Below are positions 54,411 to 60,000 of a stretch of 60,000 bases of DNA, piece by piece. Numbering within the stretch: position 1 is the stretch's first letter; each line of letters starts with the position of its first letter. Under the pieces are notes generated by a model, which was not told the DNA's origin, ran no database searches, and worked only from the letters and a program-made list of their open reading frames with translations. Origin of the DNA: Cristatella mucedo (Eukaryota > Bryozoa > Phylactolaemata > Cristatellidae); contig WPIO01000017.1 in the NCBI GenBank assembly GCA_009760855.2, positions 2,171,501 to 2,231,500 of the forward strand, in the 5' to 3' direction. Position numbers and translations under genes: made by a program.

Positions 54411-54700
54411 ATTTGAGGGTTAGACTTTCCAATGTCAGAGTACCGTTAGGTGTGCCCGAGACTAGTAAGCTGGTTTTAATGTCATTCCAGCTGAGAAAGT
54501 TCGCTGTCTTTTAAGTGCGAATATCAGCAACACATGCCGCAATGAAGTTAATTATAAGAATTCGACGTGCTTTCAGGCAGGAGGGATCAAAGAACAGCTA
54601 CAACAGTGTGTCATCTGCATAAAAATAAAAGCCAATGAAGTTGCGAAACCCTGCCAAACACTATATAGATTTCAAGTAGAGTTTATGCTGTAAAAAATAG
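54411..54700 (-). mobile_element. LINE-A-like RT fragment, diverged
   Basis: The minus strand resembles the region from the YADD motif (ATTTTTATGCAGATGACACA) to the DDKTSLLV region (ACCAGCTTACTAGTCTCGGG). It is the upstream continuation of the 53620-54130 fragment. Confidence 0.6.
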
Positions 54701-55208
54701 GAGCATCTGTTAACAAGGCTTGAGTAAAGCAAGCTCTTTACTCTGACTTTGCATCCTTTAAGGCTTAGCTAGGACGCATCAGTACTGATAAGTTTCATTC
54801 TGTACCCAAGTGATCTAGCCTTTTTTTCTTATGTACATTGCAAGCTTACATACTCACGATTCTGTGTGCCCGGCTAACAACAGCCCGAGTGTCTCGGTTT
54901 GTGCTTTTGCCAGCTTACTTTAGCACAAACCCTGTTTGATCACTATCGGTACAAATTTCGTTTTAGATTTGAAGAAGTTTCCAGGTTCGATTCTTCAGCA
55001 TTGAGCTACGGGTGTTCATGAAAATTGTACTACGAGCTAAAAAAAAAGTAGCCAAAGTATCGTACAAGAGTAATACAAGAGTTGAATAACAAACTTTTGG
55101 AGGGATATAGAGCTCTTACGATCATGTTTCGACGAAACGTCATCGAACTTTAGGGAAAGTAAAGGTTGAGCCACCGTGCCTAAATCCTTGATACGTCCTT
55201 ATACCACG
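54701..55208. other. no recognised feature
   Basis: Nothing supportable. Confidence 0.45.
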
Positions 55209-55437
55209 CTTATGCCGAGTTTACACGGCGAGTCTCGCTTCATACCGGCTTCTGTCCTACTCGAGTCTTCGGTGCATACGTGTACATACGGATTTTTCCC
55301 TCGATCACTCGAGGGCGGAGCCAACCGGAAGCAAGATTTAGAGGAAGACTTGCCGCATCTAACTTACCACGAGAAGAAAAACAGAGGCATGACAGAAGCA
55401 GGTAGGAAGCAAGACTCGCCGTGTAGACGAGGCTTTA
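55209..55437. mobile_element. MITE-like element with about 45-bp terminal inverted repeats
   Basis: The left end (55209-55254, with TTTACACGGCGAGTCTCGCT) matches the reverse complement of the right end (55393-55437, with CTACACGGCGAGTCTTGCTT) at most positions. The 230-bp length and lack of coding capacity fit a MITE. The target-site duplication is unclear. Confidence 0.65.
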
Positions 55438-58400
55438 GAGACTGGCTCGCGTGGCCTCTCAAGCGACGCGCCTCCCGGCGAGCGCCTCCCGGCGAAAATA
55501 TTTCGCGAAGGAAACTAGCTGTCGCGCTGCGGCAGTCGCTTACTCAGTCGCTTGGGCCCTTTCCTCACCAACGTCAAGTCAGAAGGTGAGGACCTTTATC
55601 AGATATAGTTAACCAAGAGATTGCTGGCAATAAGACACTAACTTGACGCGATCAGCCTGAGTTAAACTCCGATGCAGAACTGGAAGTCCTTCGGGACACG
55701 ATATTTTTAAGCATTTTATGCCTGCACTTCGATACCGAACAGGCTCCGCCAGGGCTGAGTCTGCAGTGGCACATTTTGCCGTCGACGGTGCGGCTCAAAC
55801 AAAAACATGATGTATTGGCCTCACGAGTCAATTTTTCTAAATTTAAAAACGTGCCAGTCATTCAAGTGCTTTACCAAGCCTCTTTTCCGGCTGTCTCTTC
55901 AGTATCCTTCTAGCTCGCTATAAATCCGGCTGACTGTTTGGCTACTCGCTTGTTTGGCTACTCCCCAACGATTTGAACGAGTTCGACGCTCCTCGAACAG
56001 CCATATGCCATATGCCGATGCTGGCTAACGCAGTCGAACATTAAAATTGCGATGAATTCATGTTCTACCAGTAATTTCTCTTCTCCTGCATCTCTCTAAC
56101 CCTTCTTCCTGTCCGGTTTTCATTTGGTTTCTGATTAACTACCAGCCGAAAATCGGACCGAGATCTAACTTTAGTGAAGTTATTTCCTTAAAAAAATCGG
56201 TGGCCTAATGTGACTAAACTCAGCAGAAAATTTGACAAACAGGCGCCTACCTAATGTTAGTCCGTCAATTCCAAGGCGTAGGAGTTTGGCACTCGACAAA
56301 ACCGCCGAGTCTCGGACTACGGGGTGTTGGGACCACCCCAGCGACACAGCGAATACAATATTACCAGGCCGAAGAAAGTTGGCTTCCACCCACTATGTCG
56401 GGCTCTCCCACTCCTCCACCACCTATCGCCGAGGGGTTTTAAAGGGAGGGCAAGAGACTGGCGACATGATGTCAAGCTCGAGCATATGTGACGGTACAGT
56501 TGCGCCAGCGATTGCACGTCAGCGCTCGTGTCGCACGCAGCAAAGAAGCTCGTTTTAACTTCCCCCGGTTATCCGATGCCAAGTCGCGCTGCGTATAACA
56601 CATCTTTTTGACCAGGCACATAGCTGACTTGGAAAAATTCGAAAATTCGGTGCTGGCCTCCGCCAGGTGCAGCGCCCCGGCAGCAGCCACCGCAGCTGCC
56701 TGTTGCTGAGCGTCAGCTGTTCACAAATCATCATAGCGCTCGCTGGGCAAGGGAACGCCACTCGCGAACCGCGTATATCAATATGGTCATCCCATACCAT
56801 TTGCCGCACTTTCGTGATCGTCTGGGCAGCGTGACTGCTGCCGTGCTTACTTTCTGCCGAGTCGTGAGTCGTCGAGTGAATAGAGAACGTAGTGGGCATG
56901 CATCCGATTAGCGTTTGAGTTGATAGCAGATCATCTTTCTCTTGCTCCACTTAATCATGTCAAATTAAAAATCGCTTTTAATTATTTTGCAGCCACGCCT
57001 GGCTCTTTATGTTGTCATATTGACGACGCAGGTGCCACCTGAGGGGCACTGCTTTGCTTGGGCAGTGAATGGCAGGTCTAAGGCCGCTCGTGCTGCTCGT
57101 ACTGCCCAATCGATCGCTGCAGCTCACGAGAACTCCTCCCACTTAAATCGATCGTTTGGCAGTGATGTTGTTGCTGCGGAATTTCATGCTCTGGCTTCGT
57201 TATGCTTGCCGCCGACTGTACCTGTGAGCATCGGACCCTGTAAAAAGCCGATTCCCACGTCATGCATGCTGTATCGGACTGGCTTTGTCGTATCTGTGGC
57301 GCTGGTACTGGTAGTCCATCATAGTTATAGTCGTGCGTGGGTGCATTGATATTTTGCGTTAGAGCACGGCCGTGCTATAGTAACATTTATGCATGCATCA
57401 TGCTGCGCCAGTGCGTATGTCGGCCTACCGCCGATACATATTTGGCACAGAATAAAAGCAGTGGATGCATTAGAAAATATATATTAATCTGTTTGCTTGG
57501 ACAGACAGCCAGATTTTTCAGACATTGCGCTGGTGCCCAATCGATTCTTGAATTACCCAACCATTTTTACCAGGCATTGCACATAGCTTATTTAAAGAGA
57601 AAGAACTAGGATGTCTTACCAATCCAGCCATTCTAGTCCATCTAATCTGAGCGTCGATGCTGTCTGCCATGCCGATGTGGAGTATCTTTGCTGATTTGGC
57701 TGAAGTCTCTGATGATATGGATGCTTATGGAAAGCTTGTTACCACTTTTTGAATCACATCAGGCGATATGCCTGTTTTGGATCTGGTGGTAGTGGTCCTT
57801 TGGTTTTATCAAAACAAAGCATTTACAGAATTCCTGAAAATACTTACCCACTGGGATAGAACTATTTTGACCAAAGGCCGGGTGATTTCCATGTGTGTGT
57901 AATACTTTATATTGAAACGTATATCATTTTAAAATAACAGAAGTTGTGGATCGCTTTTTGGATGGGTCAAAGGCAATTGTTTGTGACGATACTTTTTATG
58001 GCATACTATATTAGGACCACTGAGACGTCTTCTCCAGCCAAGTAGTGAATTCTTACTGGAACTCTGGTAGCTCTGACTGCTCGAGGCATTGGTTGTGATG
58101 AGGCTTGATAGTTTAAGACGATTTATTGTGGACTTTCTTCTTTGATTGCTGACAGCACACATGAACTGCTATCATCACGCGTCCACCGTTTTTTGGCGAC
58201 ATTTTGTGTTTAAATCCACCTGCTGCCACGATGACGGCAATCAGGGTAATCAGGTGGCTGCTCATGTTGACCAAAGAGATGCTTTAGCACGAAGTATTGG
58301 CAATAAATCCAACAATTAAAATCCCAGCACAATTCCTTCACCTATCCCTTTTGTATGCCAGAAAATCTACCGACCAGACCTCCTACCTGCAGAGGGTGCT

Positions 58401-58657
58401 TTGACTGTTTTCTTCACACCCGTGTGGATTTATGCATTGTGTGATTTGCAGGCGTACTGGGCATACGATTTTTTGCCCCTCGCTGATGCAAAGCTCCGTG
58501 AGCTGTGGGTAGACAAAGGAGCTGTGCTGTTCACGACCTGCAGTTAGCTCGGCGGCATTTCTGTTGACCTATAGATCGAGAGGCAGAGATTTTGCAGGAT
58601 TTCTGGGTCCTTTGCTGAGACCCCATTCCACATATTCAATGGGGGGTCAGTCACGTT
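55438..58657. other. unassigned region, partly CpG-rich
   Basis: No gene that I can support. 55440-57350 has many CpG dinucleotides and open frames of 90-140 codons on both strands (for example 56987-57349 plus and 56555-56950 minus), but I recognise no domain and no chain of splice sites. It could hold a promoter. 57600-58650 is plain sequence. Confidence 0.4.
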
Positions 58658-59310
58658 TATAATAATAATAATAATAATGATGCACTCGATAAAGCGCCCT
58701 CAGAGAACTCAATCTCTCTCTCTAGGTGCTTTACATTTGCTGCAAAGGGAAACACGATTGAATGGTGAGTAATATCATACTTGATGAACAACATGAATAA
58801 CTTGGTTAGGGATGACATGCACAGGGTCAACATGCAAGTGTGGTTAGTGGCAGCGTGCACAGTGTCAGCACGCATAAGCACGTCAAGGACGAATCACAGG
58901 GACCCACTACATGTTGTCCTAAATAGGCATGTTTTTAAGTTCTTTTTAAATGTGGTCAGGTCAGGGGATGTTCTGACACAGGTCGGGGGGGGGGGGAGTT
59001 CCAGGCTTTGGGAGCATACGAACTAAATGCACGGTCTCCAAAGGATTTGAGGTTTGTACGAGGTATTTGTAGACTGTTGGATTCCGAAAAGTGGGTGGTA
59101 CGATGCTTGGCCTGATGGGGGAGTATATCTTAGAGATAGGCTGGAGCTAAAGAATGAAGTGACCTAAAAGTGAGCGACAAAACCTTGAAATCGATCCTTT
59201 GCTTGACTGGTAGCCAGTGCAGGTCGGCGAGAAGTGGTGTGATGTGGAAACTGCAAAGCTCACGACAGACGAGCTTAGCTGCAGAGTTTTGCACCATCTG
59301 TATTTTTACC
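58658..59310 (-). mobile_element. LINE-A 3' half
   Basis: Minus strand. An (AAT)n tail (58659-58677), hairpin, 3' UTR, then coding for [34 protein letters not shown] and [14 protein letters not shown], decayed by a G-run at 58987-58997 within the NSLPT codons. It is 5'-truncated near 59310. Confidence 0.85.
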
Positions 59311-60000
59311 AGTTTGTATTTTCTACTTCCTTGCATTATGCTCTTGAGTCTTTGGTTGTGTCGAGTCCTGCGTGCTTAGAACGCCTCAGTTATTGTGTCT
59401 AATCTGCTGTCTCTCAGCAATGGCAGCCTACCAGCTTTATAGACCTTTATATCACTCGATCGTGCTTATATCGCACTTATCGTTTATACTCTCCCCTCGG
59501 CTGCAAAGAAAACAATCAGTGAAGCATCTACTATATATATATCCCACCATTTTTAATGGCTTTACTTGAAAGATTACCTAATTGCTGGCCTGACCAGCAG
59601 ACTGTTCTTGTGATGCCAACAGCTAGCTCAATGTGAACTGATAGGCAGTTTTGGAGTCCAGCACTGTTTAATCCATACAAGGCTGCCACGCTCAGGGACC
59701 GGCAGCTTTCCCTTTCTAGCCATATAGTATAGTAATGAGTTAAGCAGTATAGCTTGGTAAGGTAATCTTAGTTGATGATACTGCTGAAGCCAGTCCAGCT
59801 GATCACACTAGTCATGAAGCTATCCCGGAATTTGAAAGCACATGCTGTCCCGGGTGGCTGGCAACTTGTGGTATAGTAGCAATTATCTTAGCCACCACAG
59901 GTAGCTTTAGAGTCTGCTGCACTTGTTAAGTGGTCTCCGGCATCTATTTTGGATAGTTCAATCACTTTGCATTTTGTGATAGTTCATGGGTGTAACAAAG
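59311..60000. other. no recognised feature
   Basis: Nothing supportable to the end of the window. Confidence 0.45.

Overview
This window is nuclear DNA of an animal. It has spliced genes with GT-AG introns, tRNA-derived SINEs, many non-LTR retrotransposon copies, DNA transposon relics, a Helitron-type helicase relic and very long di- and tetranucleotide repeats. Nothing looks bacterial or organellar. The protein and repeat repertoire fits an invertebrate metazoan, but I cannot name the species from the sequence alone.

The one host protein-coding gene I can reconstruct with confidence is on the minus strand and fills about 6.2-34 kb. It is a MAP kinase kinase kinase of the MEKK2/MEKK3 (MAP3K2/3) type. 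Twelve coding segments (28134 down to 6219) join with matching phases at GT-AG sites into one 1812-nt frame, 603 residues plus stop. The protein has a short N-terminal helix, a PB1 domain, a Ser/Pro-rich linker and a C-terminal kinase domain. This is close to the roughly 620 residues of the vertebrate proteins. Three upstream candidate exons look like a non-coding leader that starts in a CpG-rich area near 34.0 kb. If they are spliced as proposed, an in-frame stop upstream with no intervening Met fixes the start codon at 28132-28134. The large introns carry most of the repeats of the left half.

0-4.7 kb: LINE fragments and an intact tRNA-Ser(GCT) gene on the plus strand. 4.8-34 kb: the MAP3K locus, with LINEs, SINEs, microsatellites and two striking palindromes (27291-27420 and 27439-27890) in its introns. 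34-60 kb: a transposable-element graveyard with no host gene that I can support. It holds two LINE families (LINE-A and LINE-B, both of the CR1/L2-like group), at least two tRNA-derived SINE families (S1 and S2), a ZMYM1/DUF4371-type hAT coding relic, a 405-bp non-autonomous hAT-like element, a 500-bp pogo-like element, a PIF1-like (Helitron) helicase relic, one MITE-like element and several LINE endonuclease fragments.

SINE family S1 ends in a copy of the LINE-A 3' end, which suggests LINE-A supplies the machinery for S1. The best LINE-A copy (35.1-36.95 kb) keeps a long reverse transcriptase frame with a single in-frame stop, so the family has probably been active fairly recently.
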